A DNA stretch of 27,988 bases, taken from the NCBI GenBank assembly GCA_964425255.1, contig CAYRMV010000031.1:1-27988 (forward strand), in the 5' to 3' direction. Position 1 is the stretch's first letter. Each line of letters begins with the position of its first letter. Origin of the DNA: CAYRMV01 sp964425255. Lineage in GTDB: Bacteria > Bacteroidota > Bacteroidia > Flavobacteriales_D > Crocinitomicaceae. Positions 6,275 to 14,133 of the stretch are shown piece after piece. The notes beneath the pieces were generated by a model. It was not told where the DNA came from and did not search any database. It saw only the letters and a list, made by a program, of their open reading frames with translations. The position numbers and the translations under genes were made by a program.

Positions 6275-7543
6275 ATGAGTAACTCCAATCAAATATACTG
6301 TCCAAGTTGCAACACGCCGATCGATGTTCAAGATGTTTTAGCACACCAAGTTGAGCAAGAAGTTAAAATGAAAATTCAAGGTGAAGTTGCTCGTCAACGA
6401 AAAGAACTTGAATCGAAAGAACTTGAATTACAAGAAAAACAACGCTTATTTGATGAAGCGAAGAAAAAAGAAAATGAACTTTTCCAACAACGTTTGCATG
6501 ATCAATTGCAAAAAGCAAAAGCAGAAGAACGTGCCAAAATCAAGCAGCAATTGGAAGAGGAACAAGCGGAACAATTTCAAGTACTACAAAAAGAATTAAA
6601 CGAAAAATCAGAGCAAATTCGGGAATTAAATCGATCCAAAGCAGAAGTGGAACGACTTAAACGCGAAAAAGATGAATTGAAAGAAACATTAGAAGCGGAC
6701 AATCAAAAGCTTTTAAATCAGAAAATTAACGAAGAAAAAGAGAAAATACGTAAAGCTGAAGAGGAAAAAAATGAATTGCGTGTTCGAGAATTGCAGAAAA
6801 AACTGGAAGATCAAATGCGCTTAACTGAGGAAATGAAGCGCAAACAAGAGCAAGGCTCGATGCAATTACAAGGGGAAGTGCAAGAATTAGCGATCGAAGA
6901 ATGGCTTCAAAATCAGTTTCCTTTGGATACGATTGAAGAAATCAAAAAGGGTGCGCGTGGTGGTGATTGCATTCAGATCATTCATACCCGAACAAAACAA
7001 AATTGTGGTAAAATCTATTACGAGAGTAAGCGTACCAAAGATTTTCAGCCAAGTTGGATTGAAAAATTCAAAGCCGATATTCGTGAAAAAGGAGCCGATT
7101 TAGGTGTATTGGTCACAGATGCGATGCCTTCTGATATGGAACGAATGGGGATGAAAGATGGTGTTTGGATTTGTACTTTTGATGAATTTAAAGGTCTTTG
7201 TTCCGTTCTTCGTGAAACGTTAATTCAACTTGATAATGCCATTGCTTCGCAAGAAAACAGAGGCGACAAAATGCACTTGTTGTATGACTTTCTAACAAGT
7301 ACAACCTTTCGCATGCAAGTGGAAGCAATCGTAGAAGGATTTTCTCAAATGAAAGCTGATTTAGAATCCGAAAAGAGATCGATGCAACGTATTTGGAAAC
7401 AACGTGAAAAGCAATTGGAAAAAGTGATTTACAATACCGTTGATATGTATGGTTCGATTCGTGGAATTGCTGGAAATGCGATTCAACAAGTGCAAGCGCT
7501 TGAATTACCAGGACAAGATTTGGAGGATGAAAACGATGATTAA
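6275..7543 (+). CDS. DUF2130 protein: zinc-ribbon-like N-terminus, long coiled coil, nuclease-like domain
   Basis: The 422-residue protein starts with YCPSCNTPID (CxxC at 9-12), continues as a very charged coiled coil (about 25-195) and ends in the conserved DUF2130 domain (about 200-400). Visible in that domain are EEW (208-210), GGDC (D231) and YESK (E250, K252), a D...ExK arrangement like PD-(D/E)xK nucleases, followed by GVLVTDAMPSDM and GVWICTFDEFK. Family knowledge: DUF2130 proteins are widespread and uncharacterised. A DNA-acting role is inferred from the motif. It stands alone and converges on the YiiX-type gene, overlapping its stop by four bases. Confidence 0.9.
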   Translation: MSNSNQIYCPSCNTPIDVQDVLAHQVEQEVKMKIQGEVARQRKELESKELELQEKQRLFDEAKKKENELFQQRLHDQLQKAKAEERAKIKQQLEEEQAEQFQVLQKELNEKSEQIRELNRSKAEVERLKREKDELKETLEADNQKLLNQKINEEKEKIRKAEEEKNELRVRELQKKLEDQMRLTEEMKRKQEQGSMQLQGEVQELAIEEWLQNQFPLDTIEEIKKGARGGDCIQIIHTRTKQNCGKIYYESKRTKDFQPSWIEKFKADIREKGADLGVLVTDAMPSDMERMGMKDGVWICTFDEFKGLCSVLRETLIQLDNAIASQENRGDKMHLLYDFLTSTTFRMQVEAIVEGFSQMKADLESEKRSMQRIWKQREKQLEKVIYNTVDMYGSIRGIAGNAIQQVQALELPGQDLEDENDD

Positions 7544-8196
7544 TTTCGCTTTAATTCATTTTTACTTATAATCGTTACCAGTAGTTCTGAATCAAAAATA
7601 GCACCCGGTGAAATCATCCATTCATCATAAGGAACCTCGTTTCCATAACGTTGTTTCATGATTCGTTTCACTTCAGGGTGAGATAAATCCATGTTTTTGA
7701 GTGGGTCCCGCTTCCCTATTTCGATTCCTGCGCCACGTTGATATGCTTTCCAAACTAATTCCGAACAATAGATTTCATCATCGGACCAATTGAAATAAAT
7801 GTCGTAGTCTTTTCCTAAAAAGGATTGACAAACAGAATAAACCGAATCCAATTGTTTTGATGGTAAATCAGCTCTATTTTTAAGTCTTTTCACCAGATAA
7901 TGTGCATTATCTCCCCGTTTGATCCACGATTCAAAAGGTGTTTTCACAACAGGTTGAACTGCTTCATACACCATCCATTCTCCATTTTCTTGAAAAAGAA
8001 TGCCGCAATGAGAATAAACCGAATGGGTAGCAAGTTGAATCGCTTTGCTTTGACCCGAATTGGACGATTGAAAAATTATATCGCCATTTAAAAACGAAGT
8101 TTCTTTCTTGCTTTTGAGTTGCACTTCAGAAGTCGATTTCGAGTTGCAACTTGAAAATATGGTTAGTGTCAAGGCTAAAATAATCTGTAGTATCAT
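7540..8196 (-). CDS. YiiX/YebB-like permuted NlpC/P60 cysteine hydrolase, probable lipoprotein
   Basis: The 218-residue protein has an export signal (1-17, LILALTLTIFSSC) whose Cys17 may be lipidated, although the residues before it (FSS) are not an ideal lipobox. The mature domain has the permuted papain-like layout: GDIIFQ (38-43), the His of VYSHCGIL (H63), and the Cys of IYCSELVWKAY (C144). Family members are thought to be peptidases, amidases or acyl hydrolases acting on cell-wall or lipid substrates in the envelope; the substrate here is unknown. It converges with the DUF2130 gene, the two stops sharing TTAA. Confidence 0.87.
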   Translation of the reverse strand: MILQIILALTLTIFSSCNSKSTSEVQLKSKKETSFLNGDIIFQSSNSGQSKAIQLATHSVYSHCGILFQENGEWMVYEAVQPVVKTPFESWIKRGDNAHYLVKRLKNRADLPSKQLDSVYSVCQSFLGKDYDIYFNWSDDEIYCSELVWKAYQRGAGIEIGKRDPLKNMDLSHPEVKRIMKQRYGNEVPYDEWMISPGAIFDSELLVTIISKNELKRN

Positions 8197-8328
8197 TGGA
8201 AAAAAGTTGAAATATTATTGATTGAATACCAAAGATGCATTTTTTCGTATTCTTCTGTCTGTTTTTAACAAATTTTAGTTGAATTTCAACGAAAAACATC
8301 GGGTAAGCTTGAGATTGATTTTATTGGA

Positions 8329-8913
8329 TTATTTAGTTGATTTTCTCCTGCTGAATTTTCGGATCAACCGATCACTTTTTTTAATCCCATTCGGAGGCAA
8401 AATCCGTTTAATGACTTTTTGAATGTGAATTGTCTTTATTCCCAGTTCAAGTAAAACACTTGTACGTATTTCAGTTTCTGCTTCCACCAAAATGAAGTTT
8501 CCATTTTTCAATAAAAACAGATATTTTCGAGTTATATACTCTTGATGATCTGAAAAATAGTTGTCCACCATGCCTCCCGAATAAATGATTTGATCGATCT
8601 CTGTGTAAGAGATTTGCTGAAGTTGATTCTCTAAAAACACGTGAAATTCAGTTGGGAAAAACTGGATGTAACCGATTTCGTATCGATTTATTAAATAATG
8701 ATTAATTACTTCATATAAGCGATGCGTTCCGTATGAAAGTACAGCCAAAGTCAGGAAAAGTATCCACATATTATTAATGTATCTAAAATAATAAATGAAC
8801 GTTAAAGCAAATAAAATTTGTACGACAATTATGGAAAACCACTGAATATAATTCAATTTACTTTTACTAATCTCTTGCTTGACAAGTATGTATTTCAACG
8901 GGTAGTTGTGCAT
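8329..8913 (-). CDS. Two-helix membrane protein of unknown function
   Basis: The 194-residue protein has two adjacent hydrophobic segments (about 24-44 and 49-62) followed by a soluble domain with alternating strands (IGYIQFFPTEFHVFL, YTEIDQIIYSGG, KYLFLLKNGNFILVEAE). This layout resembles small PH-like membrane proteins of the YcxB/bPH type, but no family motif is certain. The C-terminus is basic (SDRLIRKFSRRKSTK). It lies downstream of carB behind a strong hairpin, so it should have separate transcription; no clear promoter box is seen. Confidence 0.7.
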   Translation of the reverse strand: MHNYPLKYILVKQEISKSKLNYIQWFSIIVVQILFALTFIYYFRYINNMWILFLTLAVLSYGTHRLYEVINHYLINRYEIGYIQFFPTEFHVFLENQLQQISYTEIDQIIYSGGMVDNYFSDHQEYITRKYLFLLKNGNFILVEAETEIRTSVLLELGIKTIHIQKVIKRILPPNGIKKSDRLIRKFSRRKSTK

Positions 8914-8934
8914 TTCAAGTTACATATATGAAAC

Positions 8935-8969
8935 AAAAAAGAGATTGTCACATTGACAATCTCTTTTTT
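8935..8969 (-). terminator. Intrinsic terminator after carB
   Basis: A perfect hairpin GAGATTGTCA/TGACAATCTC with a three-base loop (CAT), extended by flanking A6/T6 to a 16-pair stem, lies between the carB stop and the next start. The flanking A and T runs allow termination in both directions. Confidence 0.9.
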
Positions 8970-8990
8970 AAAAATAGAAAAAAATTCCTT

Positions 8991-11807
8991 TTATCTGGAT
9001 AAATGCATATTTCTTTCTGAATAAATCTTCGTAAAGAAAGGATCTTTTAAGTTTTTGATAAAGCGAATTCCTTCTCCTGTTGATTTCATTTCAGGACCTA
9101 ATTCCTTTTTCACATCCGGGAATTTTTCGTAAGAGAATACAGGAATTTTAATCGCGTATCCTTCTTTTTTCGGATTGAAATTGAAATCTTTCACTTTGGC
9201 ATGACCCAACATCACCTTCGTTGCATAATTTACATACGGTTCGTCATACGCTTTTGCAATAAATGGAACGGTACGAGATGCACGCGGATTGGCTTCAATA
9301 ACGTATACTTTATCGTCTTTGATAGCAAACTGAATATTGATCAAACCAACCGTTTTCAATTCCACCGCTACTTTGCGAGTAATATCCTCGATTTGAGTCA
9401 TCACGAAGTCACCCAAATTGAATGGAGGAAGTAATGCATACGAGTCACCCGAGTGAATTCCCGCAGGTTCAATGTGTTGCATCACACCAATGATATAGAC
9501 ATCTTCACCATCACAAATGGCATCTGCTTCCGCTTCAATCGCACCACCAAGGAAATGGTCGAGTAAGATTTGGTTGCTTCCCATTTCACCAATAATATCG
9601 ACAACGTGGTGCTCCAATTCTTCTTCATTGATAACGATTTTCATTTTTTGTCCACCCAAAACATACGAAGGGCGAACCAACAACGGGAAACCAAGATCTT
9701 TAGATAATTCAATCGCTTGTTCAGCATCTTGAACTACTCCATATTTTGGAAAAGGAATGTTGTTTGCTTCTAACAATTTCGAAAAACGACCACGGTCTTC
9801 AGCCAAATCAAGCGCTTCGAAGCTTGTGCCTAAAATTTTAACGCCAAAACGCTCAAGCTTTTCTGCTAATTTCAAGGCAGTTTGTCCACCTAATTGAACG
9901 ATCACTCCAATTGGATTTTCGTGTCGAATAATGTCGTAAATATGTTCCCAGAAAACGGGCTCGAAATACAATTTATCTGCTGTGTCAAAATCAGTTGAAA
10001 CAGTTTCCGGATTACAATTGATCATGATGGTCTCGTAACCACATTCTTTGGCAGCTAAAACACCATGAACACACGAGTAATCAAACTCAATTCCTTGTCC
10101 AATTCGGTTTGGTCCTGATCCGAGAACTACTACTTTTGGACGATCAGAGACAATGCTTTCGTTTTCGTATTCAAAAGTGGAATAATAATAAGGTGTTTGT
10201 GCTTCGAATTCAGCGGCACAAGTATCTACTAATTTGTAAACTCGTTTGATGCCAAATTCATCGCGTTTTTTGTATACTTCCGATTCCAAACAACGCAATA
10301 AATGAGCGATTTGGCGATCGGCATATCCTTTTTGTTTTGCTTCAAACAACAAGTCTTTTGGAATATTTTCGAGGTGGAATTTCTCGATTTTGCGCTCCAA
10401 TTTGATTAAGTCTTCGATTTGTTTCAAGAACCAAACATCGATTTTTGTTTTTTCGTGAATGGTTTTGAAAGGAATTCCTAGTTTAATGGCATCGTACACG
10501 TGGAATAAACGATTCCAAGATGCATTTTCCAAGGAATGTAAAATAGCTTCTTGGTTGGTCAATTCTTTTCCATCTGCTCCCAAACCATTTCGGTTGATTT
10601 CCAAGGATTGACAAGCTTTTTGCAAAGCTTCTTGAAACGAACGTCCAATCCCCATTACCTCTCCTACTGACTTCATTTGAAGCCCCAAACGACGATCAGT
10701 TCCTGGGAATTTATTGAAATTCCAACGCGGAATCTTAACAATCACATAATCCAAAGTTGGCTCAAACAAGGCAGAAGTTGTTTTGGTAATTTGGTTTTGT
10801 AATTCATCCAAATGGTAACCAATCGCCAATTTTGCTGCAATTTTTGCAATCGGATAACCTGTTGCTTTTGAAGCCAAAGCAGACGATCGAGACACACGTG
10901 GATTAATTTCAATTGCAATGATATCTTCTTGATTATCCGGAGAAACGGCAAACTGAACATTACAACCTCCAGCAAAATTTCCGATAGAGCGCATCATTTT
11001 GATTGCCATATCGCGCATTTTTTGGAAAGTTGTATCCGAAAGAGTCATTGCAGGAGCAACCGTAATTGAATCACCTGTATGAATTCCCATTGGATCAAAA
11101 TTTTCAATCGAACAAATGATCACCACATTGTCATTTGCATCGCGAAGTAATTCCAATTCAAATTCTTTCCAACCCAACAAAGCTTTGTCAATCATCACTT
11201 CGTGGATCGGTGAAAGTTGTAATCCACGCTCAAGTAGACCATCAAATTCTTTCGGATCGTGAACAATCGAGGCACCAGCACCACCTAGGGTGTAAGATGC
11301 ACGAATACACAAAGGAAAACCAAACTTTTGAGCTACTTCTTTCCCTTCAAGGAACGATTTAGCCGTGGTTTGTGGTGCCATCGGAACATCGATTTGTTCC
11401 ATCAGGTTGCGGAATGCTTCACGGTTTTCGGTAATTTCAATCGCAGCAATATCTACTCCAATAATATCTACCCCGTATTCCTCCCAAATCCCCATGTCAT
11501 CACATTTGATTGCCAAGTTCAAGGCTGTCTGTCCTCCCATTGTTGGAAGCACAGCATCGATTTTGTGACTTTGAAGGATTTTCACAATACTTTCAGGTTC
11601 AAGTGGCAACAAATAAATATTGTCAGCAACCACTTTGTCCGTCATAATCGTAGCTGGATTGGAATTGATCAAGGTTACTTCGATACCTTCTTCACGAAGC
11701 GAACGTGCTGCTTGTGATCCTGAGTAATCGAATTCGCAGGCTTGACCAATGACAATGGGACCGCTACCGATAATTAAAACTGATTGAATGGAAGTGTTTC
11801 TTGGCAT
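8991..11807 (-). CDS. carB: Carbamoyl-phosphate synthase large subunit
   Basis: CarB makes carbamoyl phosphate from bicarbonate, two ATP and ammonia supplied by the CarA glutaminase, feeding pyrimidine and arginine synthesis. The 938-residue protein shows both homologous halves: VLIIGSGPIVIGQACEFDYS near the N-terminus and VVLGSGPNRIGQGIEFDYS near residue 560, each leading an ATP-grasp domain, with AIEINPRVSRSSALASKATG and VIEANPRASRTVPF as the matching ATP-grasp ends. It is about 135 residues shorter than E. coli CarB (1073) and stops after the second synthetase half, so the C-terminal MGS-like allosteric domain is missing, as in other Bacteroidota. No carA is adjacent. The start MPRNTSIQSV is family-like. 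Confidence 0.97.
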   Translation of the reverse strand: MPRNTSIQSVLIIGSGPIVIGQACEFDYSGSQAARSLREEGIEVTLINSNPATIMTDKVVADNIYLLPLEPESIVKILQSHKIDAVLPTMGGQTALNLAIKCDDMGIWEEYGVDIIGVDIAAIEITENREAFRNLMEQIDVPMAPQTTAKSFLEGKEVAQKFGFPLCIRASYTLGGAGASIVHDPKEFDGLLERGLQLSPIHEVMIDKALLGWKEFELELLRDANDNVVIICSIENFDPMGIHTGDSITVAPAMTLSDTTFQKMRDMAIKMMRSIGNFAGGCNVQFAVSPDNQEDIIAIEINPRVSRSSALASKATGYPIAKIAAKLAIGYHLDELQNQITKTTSALFEPTLDYVIVKIPRWNFNKFPGTDRRLGLQMKSVGEVMGIGRSFQEALQKACQSLEINRNGLGADGKELTNQEAILHSLENASWNRLFHVYDAIKLGIPFKTIHEKTKIDVWFLKQIEDLIKLERKIEKFHLENIPKDLLFEAKQKGYADRQIAHLLRCLESEVYKKRDEFGIKRVYKLVDTCAAEFEAQTPYYYSTFEYENESIVSDRPKVVVLGSGPNRIGQGIEFDYSCVHGVLAAKECGYETIMINCNPETVSTDFDTADKLYFEPVFWEHIYDIIRHENPIGVIVQLGGQTALKLAEKLERFGVKILGTSFEALDLAEDRGRFSKLLEANNIPFPKYGVVQDAEQAIELSKDLGFPLLVRPSYVLGGQKMKIVINEEELEHHVVDIIGEMGSNQILLDHFLGGAIEAEADAICDGEDVYIIGVMQHIEPAGIHSGDSYALLPPFNLGDFVMTQIEDITRKVAVELKTVGLINIQFAIKDDKVYVIEANPRASRTVPFIAKAYDEPYVNYATKVMLGHAKVKDFNFNPKKEGYAIKIPVFSYEKFPDVKKELGPEMKSTGEGIRFIKNLKDPFFTKIYSERNMHLSR

Positions 11808-11860
11808 TCTATGCGCTTTTAAGATTCAATTTGACTATTAACTATTCTACAAATTGAGCG

Positions 11861-11868
11861 CAAATTTA
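11861..11868 (-). promoter_or_regulatory. Predicted -7 box of carB
   Basis: Minus-strand TAAATTTG matches TAnnTTTG, 53 bases before the ATG at 11807. No well-spaced -33 TTG is seen. Confidence 0.45.
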
Positions 11869-12048
11869 GTTAAAAAAAACCGATTTAGATACATTTTTCC
11901 GCAACTATCTGTTTTTAACCGCTAATTGAATGATTCACATCAAAAATAATACTACATTCAAATTTTAATTCTTGTAAAATTCCCTTTTTATGTGAAAAAC
12001 TTTTGTAATCTTTTCCTATTTTATGGCAAGAAAAAAGTCTTATGTCCG

Positions 12049-12056
12049 TACTTTTG
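12049..12056 (+). promoter_or_regulatory. Predicted -7 box of fsa
   Basis: TACTTTTG matches TAnnTTTG, 55 bases before the ATG at 12112. No well-spaced -33 TTG is visible. Confidence 0.5.
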
Positions 12057-12111
12057 TTGCAGTTCGTTTAGAAGAAATTAGAAAGTGAATACTAAATTAA
12101 AATAGATAGAA

Positions 12112-12768
12112 ATGAAGTTTTTTATTGATACAGCTAATCTAGCTGAAATTCGAGAAGCAAATGATTTAGGCGTTTTGGATGGTGTAACAACCAATCCGTC
12201 ATTGATGGCAAAAGAAGGGATTACCGGTAAAACGAACATCCTTAATCATTATGTAACAATTTGTGAAATTGTAGATGGTGATGTAAGTGCTGAAGTAATT
12301 GCAACTGATTTTGAAGGAATGATCCAAGAAGGGGAAGAATTGGCTGCTTTGCATAAAAACATTGTGGTTAAAATACCGATGACACCAAACGGAATCAAAG
12401 CAATTAAGTATTTTTCTTCCAAAGGAATTCGAACAAATTGCACCTTAATTTTCTCAGCTGGTCAAGCCTTATTAGCTGCAAAAGCGGGTGCTTCGTATAT
12501 TTCACCTTTCCTTGGTCGCTTGGATGATATTTCCGTAAATGGGATTGACCTGATTGCACAAATCCGTTTGATTTACGATAATTATGCATTTGATACAGAA
12601 ATTTTAGCTGCATCCGTTCGTCACCCAATGCATATTATTCAATGTGCTGAAATTGGCGCAGATGTGATGACGGGTCCTTTGAAAGCGATTATGGCATTGG
12701 CAAAACATCCCTTAACGGACAGTGGATTGGAAACATTTTTGGCTGATTACGCAAAAGTAAACAAATAA
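12112..12768 (+). CDS. fsa: Fructose-6-phosphate aldolase / small transaldolase family protein
   Basis: The 218-residue protein is a short transaldolase of the FSA/TalC type. It has MKFFIDTANL and GVTTNPSLMAKEG at the N-terminus and the Schiff-base Lys in VVKIPMT (K87, equivalent to Lys85 of E. coli FsaA). TNCTLIFSAGQA and SYISPFLGRLDD follow, and AASVRHPMHI lies later. Family members either split fructose 6-phosphate or act as transaldolase in the pentose-phosphate pathway; in genomes without a long transaldolase this type often serves as the transaldolase, so the exact reaction cannot be fixed here. It is cytoplasmic and transcribed away from carB. Confidence 0.93.
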   Translation: MKFFIDTANLAEIREANDLGVLDGVTTNPSLMAKEGITGKTNILNHYVTICEIVDGDVSAEVIATDFEGMIQEGEELAALHKNIVVKIPMTPNGIKAIKYFSSKGIRTNCTLIFSAGQALLAAKAGASYISPFLGRLDDISVNGIDLIAQIRLIYDNYAFDTEILAASVRHPMHIIQCAEIGADVMTGPLKAIMALAKHPLTDSGLETFLADYAKVNK

Positions 12769-12783
12769 AAACGAATGCATACT

Positions 12784-12807
12784 AGGTGTTGATTGATTTC
12801 ATCACCT
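12784..12807 (+). terminator. Possible terminator after fsa
   Basis: AGGTG-T-TGA pairs with TCA-T-CACCT (one internal mismatch, six-base loop), followed by a T-rich stretch with G interruptions. It lies 16 bases past the fsa stop. Weak, but placed where a terminator would be expected before ispH. Confidence 0.35.
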
Positions 12808-12867
12808 GGTTGTTTTGACGTTAAAAAACTTTTTTCTTCGTTAAGTGTTCTAAAAAAAATCAATTAA

Positions 12868-14100
12868 ATGAAAAAATTTGATATTCCAGCATATTACCGA
12901 TCGCCGATTATTAGTCGTGTAAAATCATTTCGTAAAGAGCAAGATCCTCGAAAAAAGGACTTTACTCCTACTCGTCTGGATTTCAATAATGTCACATATT
13001 TAATTGCAAGGCATTTCGGATTTTGTTATGGTGTAGAAAATGCCATTGAAATTTCATACAAAGCGATTTCAGAAAACCCTGGTAAACGCATTTTTCTTTT
13101 GAGTCAAATGATTCATAATCCTGGTGTTAATGAAGATTTAATGTCGTATGGAATTCAATTTATTCAAGACACACATGGAAAACAATTGATTGATTGGCAA
13201 GAACTAACTTCGGAAGATGTAGTAATTATTCCAGCGTTTGGAACAACGGTGGAAATAGAACAAATTTTGTCAGAAATTGGTGTAAATGTTCAGGCATACA
13301 ATACAACTTGTCCTTTTGTTGAAAAAGTGTGGAATCGATCTGAAAAACTAGGAAAAGAGTCACATACTATTTTGATACACGGTAAAGCCAATCACGAAGA
13401 AACGCGTGCCACATTTTCACACAGTGCTCAAAATGCGCCTGCATTGATTATCAAAGATTTAGATGAAGCTACTTTTTTATCCGAAATAATATTAGGAAAA
13501 AGATCAGAATCGGAGTTTTATACTTTTTTCCAAGGAAAATATACACCTGATTTTGACGTTAAAAAAGATTTGACGAAAATCGGTGTAGTTAATCAAACAA
13601 CCATGTTGGCAACCGAAACTCAAGAAATCAGTGATTTTCTTCGTCAAATTATGATCGAAAAATACGGCGAGGAAAACAGCAAAGATCATACAGCTGATAC
13701 ACGAGATACCTTGTGTTATGCAACCAATGACAATCAAAGTGCAACCTATGGTTTACTAGAAAAACATGCCGATTTGGCAATCGTTGTTGGTGGTAGTAAT
13801 AGTTCAAACACAACTCATTTGGTTGAATTATTAGAACCCAAATTCCCAACCGTTTTTATCGAAGATGAATCCCAGATTTCGGAAGAAGGAACGTTTGAAT
13901 CTTTTGATATTCATACACATAATCGAAGTACATTTTCAGTCGATTTATTTTCGTTGCCTCAAAACCCAACATTAATTGTCACTTCTGGAGCTTCATGTCC
14001 AGATGCAGTGGTAGATCGGGTAATACAAAAAATCAATGCTCTTTTAGGAGTCCAAAAAACAATTGAAGATGTAATTGATGAACTCTTGCAATCCAAATAA
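12868..14100 (+). CDS. ispH: 4-hydroxy-3-methylbut-2-enyl diphosphate reductase (long type)
   Basis: IspH is the last enzyme of the MEP pathway; it reduces HMBPP to isopentenyl and dimethylallyl diphosphate with an iron-sulfur cluster, in the cytoplasm. The three cluster ligands are visible: C53 (FGFCYGVENA), C148 (YNTTCPFVEKVW) and C283 (DTLCYATNDNQ). The substrate-binding patterns GSNSSNTTHL and SGASCPDAVV also appear. At 410 residues it is much longer than the E. coli enzyme (about 316) and has the N-terminal extension and middle insertion of the plant/cyanobacterial type. It sits between fsa and the cyclase gene and is probably cotranscribed with the latter. Confidence 0.95.
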   Translation: MKKFDIPAYYRSPIISRVKSFRKEQDPRKKDFTPTRLDFNNVTYLIARHFGFCYGVENAIEISYKAISENPGKRIFLLSQMIHNPGVNEDLMSYGIQFIQDTHGKQLIDWQELTSEDVVIIPAFGTTVEIEQILSEIGVNVQAYNTTCPFVEKVWNRSEKLGKESHTILIHGKANHEETRATFSHSAQNAPALIIKDLDEATFLSEIILGKRSESEFYTFFQGKYTPDFDVKKDLTKIGVVNQTTMLATETQEISDFLRQIMIEKYGEENSKDHTADTRDTLCYATNDNQSATYGLLEKHADLAIVVGGSNSSNTTHLVELLEPKFPTVFIEDESQISEEGTFESFDIHTHNRSTFSVDLFSLPQNPTLIVTSGASCPDAVVDRVIQKINALLGVQKTIEDVIDELLQSK

Positions 14101-14133
14101 AAAAGTGTATTTTCGTTGAACTGAAAAACCACT

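Larger units (their letters stand above)
11808..12111. other. Divergent intergenic region between carB and fsa
   Basis: This AT-rich 304-base gap holds a TAnnTTTG box for each side (11861-11868 minus, 12049-12056 plus). It also holds a loose inverted pair TTCACAT (11934-11940)/ATGTGAA (11990-11996) and a 21-codon open frame (12023-12088, plus) that overlaps the plus box. I see no tRNA, riboswitch-like structure or pyrimidine attenuator. Confidence 0.6.

Noticed and set aside
10742..10975. 77-codon frame inside carB on the same strand, and similar frames opposite carB, ispH and murQ
   Set aside because: They are other-frame shadows of well-conserved genes, with odd composition and no family likeness.
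11934..11996. TTCACAT/ATGTGAA inverted pair between carB and fsa as a possible regulatory hairpin
   Set aside because: Seven-base arms separated by about 50 bases of AT-rich DNA are expected by chance, and no riboswitch-like fold is apparent.
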